A stretch of 28,521 bases of DNA from Chthoniobacterales bacterium. Lineage in GTDB: Bacteria > Verrucomicrobiota > Verrucomicrobiia > Chthoniobacterales > UBA10450. Each line of letters starts with the position of its first letter. Positions within the stretch are counted from its first letter, which is position 1. The stretch is taken from assembly GCA_013812515.1 (NCBI GenBank), contig JACCTI010000047.1:1-28521 (forward strand). Direction: 5' to 3'. The notes under the pieces were generated by a model. That model did no database searches. It was not told the DNA's origin and saw nothing but the letters and a program-made list of their open reading frames with translations. The translations under genes and the position numbers were made by a program. This document shows positions 7,759 to 14,788 of the stretch, one piece after another.

Positions 7759-8979
7759 CTACCGCCGGCGCCGCCCGTACGAGTAGCCGCCGTGAGTGCG
7801 ACCTCCGCCGATGGCGCGTTTACCACTGCCCGTGACAGACTCTGGTTCGAAGAGCGCGGTATAAAGATAGGGAAAGTTCTCGAGCTTGAGCCGCGGTATC
7901 TTCTGACCAACAAAGCGCTCGATCGCCTGCAACGATCCGAGTTCCTCGCCGTTCATCAGAGTGAAGGCGTCGCCCACCTTTTGCGCACGCCCGGTGCGGC
8001 CGATGCGATGCACGTAATCCTCCGGATGCTCCGGAACGTCGTAGTTGATAACGTGACTGACGCCTGCGACGTCGATGCCGCGCGCCGCGATGTCGGTCGC
8101 CACCATGATCTCGTACTTGCCGCTCTTGAATCCATCGAGCGCCTCGACGCGTTCTCGCTGTGTCCGATTTGAATGTAGAACGGCAACGGAATGTTTGCCG
8201 GTCTTGAGCTTGTGCGCGATCCGATCGGCGCCGTGTTTCGTGCGTGAAAAAATCAACGCGCTGTCGAAGTTCGTCCGCTCGAGCAGCGCCATCAGCAGAT
8301 CAAATTTCTGCTCCGCCGCGACCGGGTAAACCGCGTGCGTCACCGTCTCGGCCGGCGAACGGCGCGCGCCAATTTCTACGACCTCCGGGTTGCGCAAGAC
8401 CCAGGCAGCGAGGCGCTCGATCTCGGGCGGTAAGGTGGCGGAAAAGAGCAGCGTCTGCCGATCGGTTGAGATTTGCTCCACAATCCGACGCACATCCGGC
8501 AGAAAACCCATGTCGAGCATGCGATCGACTTCGTCGAGCACGAGCACATTCACTTTCGCGAGCCGCATCGTGCCCTGGCCGAGGTGATCGAGGAGGCGCC
8601 CCGGAGTCGCCACGACGATGTCCGTTCCCGCAGCCGCTTCCTCGCGCTGCTTGCCGTAGCCGACTCCGCCGTGCACGAGCGAAACACGCAAATTCGTAAA
8701 GCGTCCGTAATCACGAAAGGCGGTTTCCACTTGTGCGGCCAGCTCGCGCGTTGGCTCGAGCACGAGGCAGCGGAAGGCACCGTGCCGCGCAAGATTCGTG
8801 AGGATCGGAAGCGCGAAGGCGGCTGTCTTGCCGGTGCCGGTTTGCGCGGTGCCGATCAGATCCTTGCCCGCCAGAATGATGGGGAAGGCGCGATGTTGAA
8901 TCGGCGTGGGGTCGGTGAAACCCATTGCTTGGGTTCCGCGGACGACCTCCGGCGAAAGGCCAAAGTCTTTAAATGACAC
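7759..8979 (-). CDS. rhlE: DEAD-box RNA helicase, RhlE type
   Basis: 406 residues with the DEAD-box helicase motifs in order: Q motif TPIQHRAFPI (25-34), motif I AQTGTGKT (45-52), PTREL (76-80), TPGR (125-128), motif II DEVD (149-152) instead of the usual DEAD, SAT (180-182), and in the second RecA domain ATDIAARGIDV and HRIGRTGRA. The C-terminus is a short Gly/Arg tail. Such enzymes remodel RNA in ribosome assembly, mRNA decay or cold adaptation. The Ala-to-Val change in motif II keeps both acidic residues and the catalytic Glu, so activity is expected. It faces a divergent gene at 9182 across a palindrome-rich spacer. The symbol is by closest resemblance (FTDPTPIQ, DEVDRMLDMGF) and could be another RhlE paralogue. 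Confidence 0.93.
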   Translation of the reverse strand: MSFKDFGLSPEVVRGTQAMGFTDPTPIQHRAFPIILAGKDLIGTAQTGTGKTAAFALPILTNLARHGAFRCLVLEPTRELAAQVETAFRDYGRFTNLRVSLVHGGVGYGKQREEAAAGTDIVVATPGRLLDHLGQGTMRLAKVNVLVLDEVDRMLDMGFLPDVRRIVEQISTDRQTLLFSATLPPEIERLAAWVLRNPEVVEIGARRSPAETVTHAVYPVAAEQKFDLLMALLERTNFDSALIFSRTKHGADRIAHKLKTGKHSVAVLHSNRTQRERVEALDGFKSGKYEIMVATDIAARGIDVAGVSHVINYDVPEHPEDYVHRIGRTGRAQKVGDAFTLMNGEELGSLQAIERFVGQKIPRLKLENFPYLYTALFEPESVTGSGKRAIGGGRTHGGYSYGRRRR

Positions 8980-9039
8980 GGCCGGAAGCTACCGCGGATT
9001 GCCCATCGCACAACGTGCGGCACGGAGCTTCCTGGTCTT

Positions 9040-9130
9040 GAGCGGCGGTCTGCGACCGCTCATCGTCCAACTTGGACCGTTCTCGTTCTCGTGATGCGAC
9101 AGCGCGTCCTCGGCGGTCATAGGCCGCCGG
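9040..9130. repeat. Cluster of three palindromes in a divergent spacer
   Basis: Three hairpins in 91 bp: GCGGTC-TGC-GACCGC (9045-9059), GTCCAA-C-TTGGAC (9065-9077) and CGGCGG-TCATAGG-CCGCCG (9111-9129). The first and third share a GCGGTC-type core. The cluster lies between divergent rhlE and the phosphodiesterase gene and looks like a REP-type composite rather than one operator. Confidence 0.7.
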
Positions 9131-9181
9131 GTACAGAAGAGAACGTCAGCGTCGCATACGCTTTGTGCGAGGATTGGCCGA

Positions 9182-9634
9182 ATGGCAGAATTAATTCGGG
9201 TTCTCGTTATCGCGGACACGCACAATCACCTTCCGCCGAAGCTGCAGGAACTCGCAGCCGGTGTGGACGAAATCTGGCATCTCGGTGATGTCTGCGCGCC
9301 GAGTTTGCTGAAGGCGATCCGCGAAGTCGGCCCGCCCGTCACGATCATCCGCGGAAATTGCGACAACACGGTGGAGTGGCCTCTCGTGATCGACCTCCAG
9401 CGCAACAGCGTGCGGTTCCGCCTGATTCACATCGCACCCACTCGTCCGCCACAAGAGATCGATGTCTTGCTGCACGGGCACACGCACGTTCCTCGCAACG
9501 AGCGCCGCGGCGAGGTCCTTTTCCTCAATCCCGGTTGCGTAACCCGCCCGAATCGCGGCGCGCCCGCGAGCGCGGCGTATCTGGAGATTGCCGCTGATGG
9601 AAAGCTCGACTGGCAACTTGTTAAGCTCCGGTAA
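9182..9634 (+). CDS. YfcE/MJ0936-type metallophosphoesterase
   Basis: This 150-residue protein of the small calcineurin-like phosphodiesterase family (YfcE/MJ0936) has metal-binding motifs in order: VIADTHNH (D11, H13), WHLGDVC (D36), RGNCD (N and D near 57-59) and LLHGHTHVPR (the HGHTH motif near 99-103), with LNPGCVTRPN near the end, as is usual. Members hydrolyse phosphodiesters with a dinuclear metal centre; the natural substrate here is unknown. No signal peptide or membrane segment. It is the only gene on the plus strand in this part, divergent from the rhlE-type helicase. The ATG at 9182 fits the domain start. Confidence 0.92.
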   Translation: MAELIRVLVIADTHNHLPPKLQELAAGVDEIWHLGDVCAPSLLKAIREVGPPVTIIRGNCDNTVEWPLVIDLQRNSVRFRLIHIAPTRPPQEIDVLLHGHTHVPRNERRGEVLFLNPGCVTRPNRGAPASAAYLEIAADGKLDWQLVKLR

Positions 9635-9849
9635 GCGGAACCGCGACACTCCTCTCGCCGCTTTTCGAACTGGACGTGGTTGCAAATTCCTTCCTCCAAA
9701 CGTTTGCCGAAGGACGAGATGGTCCATTCGCCCGGCGGGAGCATGGATGAGAGCGCTGCCCGGCAACCTGGATCCCTCAATTGCTCCTCGAAGTGCCTTT
9801 TCCAGCCGGCGACACAAGAGTGGCGCCGTTCCTGTCAAGCTCTTGCCAG
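9635..9849. other. Intergenic stretch without recognisable gene
   Basis: Open frames occur on both strands but none resembles a known protein. It lies directly beyond the truncated end of the permease pseudogene and may be decayed sequence from the same original gene cluster. Confidence 0.5.
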
Positions 9850-10088
9850 GAGTGCGCGCAGCGCGGACCATCGGGTCCACGTCACTTGCTTGTCGTACCG
9901 GTAGCTAGCAAGCGCGCAACGCCCCCTCCAGGAGCAATGTCGAAAGAGCGACGAACGTGGCCGTATCTGTTGCACTCACCGGTAAAGCAGGTTCGGCGAG
10001 CAGCATTCCGCATGACGATGAGCGGAAAGCCCGGATTGTTGCGCACCATGCGCAAGCTGTAACGGATGTCGCGCACGAGAGTTTCCAC
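9850..10088 (-). pseudogene. Remnant of a MacB/FtsX-type ABC permease (ADOP family)
   Basis: From a GTG at 10088 the frame reads ETLVRDIRYSLRMVRNNPGF, the typical N-terminus of the large 'acidobacterial duplicated orphan permease' (MacB/FtsX-like) proteins. After about 25 codons the match stops. A shifted frame then gives PALPVSATDTATFVALSTLL and, after an in-frame TAG (9905-9907) where the family has an aromatic residue, LPVRQASDVDPMVRAAR. Both match the family's C-terminal end (SATD..TF......LPARRA..VDPM.ALR). A protein of about 800 residues has thus collapsed to its two ends, with a large internal deletion, a frameshift and a nonsense codon. Non-functional. Confidence 0.8.
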
Positions 10089-10202
10089 TGTCAGCTGTCC
10101 GCGTTTTCGTTTACGCCTGCATCTCGTCGATGGTCCCTTGGCTGAATCGAAAGCCGCGCGATCGGCCAAGTAGGATTGGCTCGCGCGGCAGGTGAACCTC
10201 CG

Positions 10203-10439
10203 TTAACCGCGGTCCGCGGCGACTGTTGGCTGTTCAGGAGTAGCTTTCGCGACGATGGGAGCAGGGCTGCTCTTGCTGGTAGCGGCCATTCCCGGAAGAA
10301 CAACCGAGCTCGTGGCAAACTGCCAGCCGGTGAAGGCGGTGCAGACAACAATCGCGCCGATGACGAGGCCTTCGAAAATCGAACGACCCTTTTCTTCAGA
10401 GTGAACGAGGAGCGAGTAGGTATTAGAAGTAGGTTTCAT
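10203..10439 (-). CDS. Small single-pass membrane protein, unknown function
   Basis: 78 residues. I do not recognise the family. The N-terminus is polar (MKPTSNTYSLLVHSEEKGRS), followed by one hydrophobic helix (IFEGLVIGAIVVCTAFTGWQFA, about 21-42) and a Pro/Ala/Thr-rich tail that would lie outside if the N-terminus is cytoplasmic. No ribosome-binding site is visible; an almost perfect inverted repeat sits immediately upstream of the ATG. Codon use is like the neighbours and no competing frame is convincing. It lies downstream of the rplQ terminator, so it needs its own promoter. Confidence 0.6.
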   Translation of the reverse strand: MKPTSNTYSLLVHSEEKGRSIFEGLVIGAIVVCTAFTGWQFATSSVVLPGMAATSKSSPAPIVAKATPEQPTVAADRG

Positions 10440-10440
10440 T

Positions 10441-10472
10441 GGAGTAGTTGAGTATTTAGTTACTCTTACTCC
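10441..10472 (-). promoter_or_regulatory. Inverted repeat directly upstream of the small membrane protein gene
   Basis: On the minus strand GGAGTAAGAGTA, ACTAAA, TACTCAACTACTCC: arms GGAGTA/TACTCC and GAGTA/TACTC. It ends 1 nt before the ATG at 10439, so it is either an operator or a leader hairpin that abuts the start codon. Confidence 0.5.
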
Positions 10473-10586
10473 TATCGCAGACCCTGTGCCACGTATCCGC
10501 TCTTTCTGTAAAACGACAGATCACAACGGTTTATGGAGCAACCCTTTGCTTGGTCGCAGCGATTAAGTGCCCGGCGTTGGGAAATG

Positions 10587-10608
10587 CCCGTTCCAGATTC
10601 GGAACGGG
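10587..10608. repeat. Perfect 8-bp-stem hairpin
   Basis: CCCGTTCC-AGATTC-GGAACGGG, a perfect stem with a 6-nt loop, between the small membrane gene and the rplQ terminator. No T-run on either side, so not a standard terminator; role unknown. Confidence 0.5.
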
Positions 10609-10644
10609 TGAAGGTTCTCCCAGCCGGCGACTTCAATCACGTTC

Positions 10645-10683
10645 TAAGAGAAACAAAAGCGGCGGCCCAGAGGACCGCCGCTT
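10645..10683 (-). terminator. Rho-independent terminator after rplQ
   Basis: On the minus strand AAGCGGCGG, loop TCCTCTGGG, CCGCCGCTT, then TTTTGTTTCTCTT. The 9-bp GC-rich stem and T-run lie 31 bp past the rplQ stop, giving a clear end for the rpoA-rplQ transcript. Confidence 0.9.
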
Positions 10684-10714
10684 CCAAAACTTCACCCGGT
10701 TTGAAGCAGTGCCC

Positions 10715-11218
10715 CTATTCCTCGTTAGTCTTCGCTCCACCTTTTGCCGTAGCGGCTTTCTTGCGCTTGCCTGCGGGCTTGTCTTCAGAGACAGCGGTGT
10801 TGCCCTTTGCGGCCCTGCCCTTTTTGCCCTTCTCTTCAGGCTCGGCTTCCTCGACCACGGTCGGAGCATCTACCCATTCGATGAACGCGACTGGGGCTGA
10901 ATCGCTTTTTCGGGCGCCGAGTTTCACGATTCGCGTGTAGCCGCCGTTCCGGGCTGCGGATCGCGGCGCGATGTCGTCGAACAGTTTCTTCACTGCACCG
11001 GCTTGCCGGAGCGTCGCGAGCGCGGTGCGCCGGGCGTGCAGAGAACCTTTTTTGCCGAGAGTCACCATTTTTTCCGCGAGTGGGCGAACGGCCTTTGCTT
11101 TGGCCAGAGTGGTCTTAATCCGCTGGTGCTCGATCAGGCTGCAGACCTGGTTGGCGAGCAGCGCCTTCCGGTGCTCCGCCGTCCGGCCGAGCTTCACCGT
11201 CTTTTTTTGGTGTCTCAT
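10715..11218 (-). CDS. rplQ: 50S ribosomal protein L17
   Basis: 167 residues. The first 118 or so are L17: MRHQKKTVKLGRTAEHRKAL, LIEHQRIKTTLAKAKAVRPL and RNGGYTRIVKLGARKSDSAP. L17 sits near the exit-tunnel side of the large ribosomal subunit. The protein continues about 45 residues beyond the usual end in a low-complexity tail rich in Lys, Glu and Ala, ending KGGAKTNEE, which is probably disordered. It follows rpoA by 36 bp in the standard bacterial order and is closed by a strong terminator. The start is at the family's N-terminus. Confidence 0.98.
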   Translation of the reverse strand: MRHQKKTVKLGRTAEHRKALLANQVCSLIEHQRIKTTLAKAKAVRPLAEKMVTLGKKGSLHARRTALATLRQAGAVKKLFDDIAPRSAARNGGYTRIVKLGARKSDSAPVAFIEWVDAPTVVEEAEPEEKGKKGRAAKGNTAVSEDKPAGKRKKAATAKGGAKTNEE

Positions 11219-11254
11219 CCTGCGATTCCCTGGAAATTAAATGCCTAACGAGGA

Positions 11255-12304
11255 CTAAACTTCGGCGATCTCGGTTGCGCCGTTCAGGCTTGCGACGTCC
11301 CCACCGCCGGCGGTCGGAATATCGACCAGACCGGTGTCGAATTTCATCCCAAGTCCCAGACCGAGCTGCAGCAGCTTGTCCTTGATTTCGTTGAGCGATT
11401 TCTTGCCGAAATTCCGGTACTTCAACATCTCCGCTTCGCTTTTCTGCGCGAGCTGACCCACGCTCGTGATGTTCGCGTTGTTCAGGCAATTCGCGGCACG
11501 GACGCTGAGCTCGATCTCGTTCACGCTCATGTTGAGAAGCTTCTTCAGCTTCATGTTTTCTTCGCTCACGCCGGCTGGCGTTTCGTCGAACTCAATCACG
11601 TCTTCGTTGAAATTCACAAAGACATCGAGGTGATGGCGCAATATTGCGGAAGCCTGGAGCAAAGCATCATCCGGTGTGAGCCGGCCATCCGTCCAGACTT
11701 CGAGGATGAGCTTGTCGTAATCGGTGCGCTGACCGACGCGCGTGTTTTCCACCGCGTACTTCACGCGGGTCACTGGTGAGAAGATGGAATCAATCGGGAT
11801 CAAGCCGATCGGCTGATCGGCCCGCTTGTTCTCGTCGCCGGTCGCGAAACCACGGCCCACGCGCACTTCCAGCTCGGCGTCAAACTTATGCTTCTTGTCG
11901 ACCGTGCAGATAAGCTGGTCAGGATTCAAGACCTCGAAGCCCTGCACGACCTGAATGTCGCCGGCCGTGATTTCACCTTCTTTGTTCACGGTCAGCGAGA
12001 GCTTGCGCGGCTCATGTTCCGCAGCTTTGAATTTCACCCGCTTCAGGTTCAGCACGATGTCGGTGACGTCTTCCACGACACCGGGCAAGGTCGCGAATTC
12101 GTGCTGCGCGCCGGTGATCTTCACCGCGGTGATCGCTGCGCCCTCGAGGGACGAAAGCAGGACGCGGCGGAGTGAATTTCCGACCGTGTGCCCATAACCC
12201 GCTTCGAAAGGTTCCGCGATAAAGCGGGCGTAAGTTTCTGTGGCGCCGTGCTCGTCCTTGACGAGGGTCTTCGGCATTTCAAAACGACCGTAACGGACTG
12301 GCAT
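11255..12304 (-). CDS. rpoA: DNA-directed RNA polymerase subunit alpha
   Basis: 349 residues. The N-terminal domain (dimerisation and core assembly) contains FEAGYGHTVGNSLRRVLLSS near 33-52, with VEDVTDIVLNLKRVKF near 77-92. The C-terminal domain (about 250-320) contains IELSVRAANCLNNANI and FGKKSLNEIKDKL, the part that contacts UP elements and activators. Length is slightly above the usual 330 because of a short tail (SLNGATEIAEV). The ATG at 12304 fits, though a second Met lies 9 codons in. rpsM, rpsK and rpsD, which usually precede rpoA, are absent; 335 bp of inverted repeats separate it from a TPM-domain gene, so its promoter must lie there or further upstream. Confidence 0.98.
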   Translation of the reverse strand: MPVRYGRFEMPKTLVKDEHGATETYARFIAEPFEAGYGHTVGNSLRRVLLSSLEGAAITAVKITGAQHEFATLPGVVEDVTDIVLNLKRVKFKAAEHEPRKLSLTVNKEGEITAGDIQVVQGFEVLNPDQLICTVDKKHKFDAELEVRVGRGFATGDENKRADQPIGLIPIDSIFSPVTRVKYAVENTRVGQRTDYDKLILEVWTDGRLTPDDALLQASAILRHHLDVFVNFNEDVIEFDETPAGVSEENMKLKKLLNMSVNEIELSVRAANCLNNANITSVGQLAQKSEAEMLKYRNFGKKSLNEIKDKLLQLGLGLGMKFDTGLVDIPTAGGGDVASLNGATEIAEV

Positions 12305-12319
12305 CTTCTTTAATTTTCG

Positions 12320-12391
12320 AATGTCGATTTTAGATTTTCGATTGAAGCCGACTGCGGCGCACCAATCGAAAGTCGAAAATCTTAAATCGAA
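12320..12391. repeat. AT-rich inverted repeat in the rpoA leader
   Basis: GATTTTAGATTTTCGA (12326-12341) pairs with TCGAAAATCTTAAATC (12373-12388) with one mismatch, plus TCGATTG/CAATCGA nearer the loop. It ends 15 nt before the rpoA start codon, is strikingly AT-rich for this contig, and looks like a mobile hairpin element rather than a ribosomal operator. Confidence 0.75.
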
Positions 12392-12401
12392 ACTCCTTCA
12401 A

Positions 12402-12467
12402 GCGCCGGGTTCCCCCTGACGAGTACGGCTTCGCGTCCAGCGACGGAACCCCAGGGACCAACGGCGC
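12402..12467. repeat. Imperfect GC-rich inverted repeat upstream of rpoA
   Basis: GCGCCGGGTTCCCCCTG at the left end is imperfectly complementary to CAGGGACCAACGGCGC at the right end. It adjoins the AT-rich repeat and may be part of a composite. Confidence 0.45.
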
Positions 12468-12545
12468 AACGTGTAAAAACTCGCTGCGGACGGGGAATCA
12501 ACACCAGCCTGGTGAAGATGCAAGCGGACGCGCATCTCTCAGACA

Positions 12546-12626
12546 TGCACTTACACTTGGACCTGCACTTACACGTCTGAAGCCGAGGGACGAGTGCAGG
12601 TGCAGGTTAAAGTGTAGGTGCAAGTG
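12546..12626. repeat. TGCACTTACAC-type inverted repeat, copy 1
   Basis: Left arm TGCACTTACACTTGGACCTG continuing with CACTTACACGTC; right arm starts GACGAGTGCAGGTGCAGG and ends AAAGTGTAGGTGCAAGTG. Within each arm the TGCACTTACAC-like unit is itself repeated. A second copy of the family is at 21065-21172. Confidence 0.85.
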
Positions 12627-12639
12627 ATCCGAAGAGTCA

Positions 12640-13074
12640 TCAACTCTCGATCACATCGTCAGAGAGTTCGTTGCGATCGTCCCCTTGTCGCGGGAAATGC
12701 TGCGTCAGGAGCTGACCCGCGCTTTGGATCGCTTCGACAAGAGCGTCGGTGAAGTTTTCGCTTTTGAACTGCTGGCTCATCGTGTCGACCAGGCTCTGCC
12801 AGAATTCGGTCCCGCATTTCTGGTGCACTCCTTCGTCGCCCACGACCGCGAACTTCTGCGCGCGTGGCGCCACGAAGATGAGGATGGCATTACGGCCGGC
12901 GGTTCTGTGCATCCCGAGCTCCTGGAATTTTTTCTCCGCGGTAATCAGCGGCTCGCCGATCTCGCCACGTTGGATGAAGACCCGGATTTCGCCTGAGGTG
13001 CTTTCTTCTGCGGCAGCGATCGCGCCGGAAATGCGCTTGTGATCCAATCGGTTCAGGAATTCTTTTGATCGCAT
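12640..13074 (-). CDS. TPM-domain protein, soluble
   Basis: 144 residues. The sequence matches the TPM (TLP18.3/Psb32/MOLO-1) domain: ISGAIAAAEESTSGEIRVFI near residues 15-34, RNAILIFVAPRAQKFAVVGD near 60-79 and KCGTEFWQSLVDTM near 86-99. No signal peptide or membrane segment, so it is probably cytoplasmic or peripheral. It follows the larger secreted-type TPM gene by 8 bp, and the two with lemA form a conserved trio often seen in bacteria. The biochemical function of these proteins is not established; a role in the envelope is suspected for the family. No clear ribosome-binding site. Confidence 0.85.
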   Translation of the reverse strand: MRSKEFLNRLDHKRISGAIAAAEESTSGEIRVFIQRGEIGEPLITAEKKFQELGMHRTAGRNAILIFVAPRAQKFAVVGDEGVHQKCGTEFWQSLVDTMSQQFKSENFTDALVEAIQSAGQLLTQHFPRQGDDRNELSDDVIES

Positions 13075-13082
13075 TTCAAGAT

Positions 13083-13853
13083 TTACCAGCTCGAGCCGGC
13101 TCCACCACCCCCACTTGATCCACCTCCACCGCTAAAACCACTGAAACCTCCGCCTGACGAGGAGCCCCCTGACCATCCGCCGCCGCCGCCGCCCCATCCG
13201 CCGATGAACGGTCCGCCCGCACCCGAGTATCCCCATCCGCGCGTTCGCGACCGACGGGAACTGCGAGCGATCATGAGCAAGAGAATTACGAAGATGAAAA
13301 GGACGAGACAGGAGACCCCGCCGCGTGTTTGCGCGCCGGATTCGGCCACCGTTTTGCCCGTGCCCTTGTACTCACCAAGCAGCGCCTTGCAGATTAGATC
13401 AACCCCCTCGCGCAATCCGCCTTCGTAATCGCCCGCCCGAAATTTCGGCTTGATATGTCTCTCGGTGATGTCGAAGGCGGTGGCATCCGGGAGAGCGCCT
13501 TCCACTCCGTAACCCGTCTGAATTCGCATCTTTCGGTCCTCGATGAAGACCAGAAGGAGGACGCCGTTTCTTTTGATCTTGTCCCCTATCTGCCAGGCTT
13601 GAAATACTCGCTGGGCATAATCAGCGAGATCTGAGTCGCTCTGCATTTTCCGATAGACTGCGACCACCACCTGGTTCGAAGTCTCCCGTTCAAACTGCGC
13701 GAGCTGTTCGTTGAAGCGAAGCGCCGCATCCTGTGAAACGACCGCTGCGCCATCGTTGAAATAACCCGCCGGTTTCGGCGGAATCACCTCAGCAGCGGAG
13801 CATCCGACTGCAGCGACTGCGACGAAAACGGCGATCAGTCGTGCGGGTGTCAT
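13083..13853 (-). CDS. TPM-domain protein (YgcG-like) with signal peptide and Gly-rich tail
   Basis: 256 residues from the ATG at 13853: signal peptide MTPARLIAVFVAVAAVGCSA with a weak lipobox-like AVGC, TPM domain at about 25-160 (VIPPKPAGYFNDGAAVVS, QVVVAVYRKM, GVLLLVFIEDRKMRIQTGYG), one membrane helix (VSCLVLFIFVILLLMIA near 180-196), then a basic stretch and a Gly/Ser-rich tail ending GGGGAGSSW. This is the YgcG architecture. A GTG at 13886 would extend the frame 11 codons, but those lie in an inverted-repeat element and precede a perfect signal peptide, so I chose 13853. The chosen ATG is part of the element's terminal GGATGACA. Operon order lemA, this gene, small TPM gene. Confidence 0.88.
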   Translation of the reverse strand: MTPARLIAVFVAVAAVGCSAAEVIPPKPAGYFNDGAAVVSQDAALRFNEQLAQFERETSNQVVVAVYRKMQSDSDLADYAQRVFQAWQIGDKIKRNGVLLLVFIEDRKMRIQTGYGVEGALPDATAFDITERHIKPKFRAGDYEGGLREGVDLICKALLGEYKGTGKTVAESGAQTRGGVSCLVLFIFVILLLMIARSSRRSRTRGWGYSGAGGPFIGGWGGGGGGWSGGSSSGGGFSGFSGGGGSSGGGGAGSSW

Positions 13854-13965
13854 CCCGAGCTGTAAAAACAGCGAGGGACCTCTCACGGGCTGGTGGCGCT
13901 ATCGCACAAGGAAAGATGATCCAAGCTCCACATGTGAGGTCCCTTCGCGGCCGCTCAGGATGACA
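13848..13965. repeat. TGTCATCCYGAGC inverted-repeat element
   Basis: 118 bp with ends TGTCATCCCGAGC (13848-13860) and GCTCAGGATGACA (13953-13965); GGGACCTC/GAGGTCCC pairs are nested inside, with a small hairpin GCTGT-AAA-ACAGC in the left arm. It fills nearly the whole spacer between lemA and the TPM gene and overlaps the start codon of the latter. Confidence 0.82.
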
Positions 13966-13977
13966 CCGCGCCGTCAG

Positions 13978-14649
13978 CTAGGGTGTCGCGGCTGGCGGAG
14001 GAGCGGGGGTAAAGGCCGGCACAACCGGGGCCGGCGAACTCCCGAACGATCCGAAGTTCACGGCCGGGGCGCTTTCCGCCCCTGCCTGCGCGGTGAAGAA
14101 TGGACGCGCCTGGAAGCCGAACATCTTGTTCAGCATGTTGGTTGGGAACCGTCCGAGCGCGGTGTTGTACTCTTGCACGGCCGAGTTGAAGCTATTCCGC
14201 TCGACCGAAATCCGGTTTTCTGTGCCTTCGAGTTGCGCCTGCAGATTCTGGAAAGCCTCCGTCGCACGAAGCTGCGGATAGTTTTCGCTCACGACCAGGA
14301 GCCGCGAAAGTGCCGTGCTCAACTGTCCCTGCGCCTGCTGGAATTGCTCCAACTGGGCCGCATCCGTGGGCGCCTTGCTCGGGTCCAACTTCACCTGCCC
14401 GACGCTGGCCCGCGCATTTGTGACTTCGGTCAACGTCGACTTCTCGAAGTTTGCCGCGCCCGACACCGTATTGACCAAGTTCGGAATCAGGTCTGCGCGG
14501 CGTTGATAGACTGACTGCACGTCCGCCCATTTCTTGTTCACGTTCTGTTCCAGTGTGATCAGCCGGTTATAGCTGCCGCATCCGCTCAGGCCGAAGATGG
14601 CAGTCGCAGCGATCAAGGACGTCCCGAAACGGCGCGCGAGCTTTTTCAT
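13978..14649 (-). CDS. lemA: LemA-family lipoprotein
   Basis: 223 residues from the ATG at 14649 (a GTG three codons upstream is possible). N-terminal lipoprotein signal MKKLARRFGTSLIAATAIFG followed by the lipobox LSGC, cleavage before C24. The LemA helical domain follows: NRLITLEQNVNKKWADVQSV, YQRRADLIPNLVNTVSG, ENYPQLRATEAFQNLQAQL and EGTENRISVERNSFNSAV, then FPTNMLNKMFGF. The tail is rich in Pro and Ala. LemA proteins are coiled, membrane-anchored proteins of unclear function, found with TPM-domain proteins exactly as here. The gene is separated from the TPM gene by an inverted-repeat element of about 118 bp. Confidence 0.93.
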   Translation of the reverse strand: MKKLARRFGTSLIAATAIFGLSGCGSYNRLITLEQNVNKKWADVQSVYQRRADLIPNLVNTVSGAANFEKSTLTEVTNARASVGQVKLDPSKAPTDAAQLEQFQQAQGQLSTALSRLLVVSENYPQLRATEAFQNLQAQLEGTENRISVERNSFNSAVQEYNTALGRFPTNMLNKMFGFQARPFFTAQAGAESAPAVNFGSFGSSPAPVVPAFTPAPPPAATP

Positions 14650-14788
14650 AGAATGCACGAAGGGTCAGTCATAAAGAAGGCAAGTCAATGCCGTCGGCCG
14701 CGCGTTTTGATCGGGAAACCTCGTAGCGGGAACAGAATTCGCTGGTACTATGCGAGAAGTCGCAGCCTGTGAAGCTGCGCGAGGCACG

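Noticed and set aside
9191..9880. 229-residue minus-strand frame over the phosphodiesterase gene
   Set aside because: Mostly antisense to a well-supported gene; only its first residues (VDPM) belong to the permease remnant.
10089..10170. Remnant of a PadR-type regulator upstream of the permease pseudogene
   Set aside because: Such regulators often precede ADOP permeases, but the only hint is a short IDEMQA-like end before a stop, too little to support.
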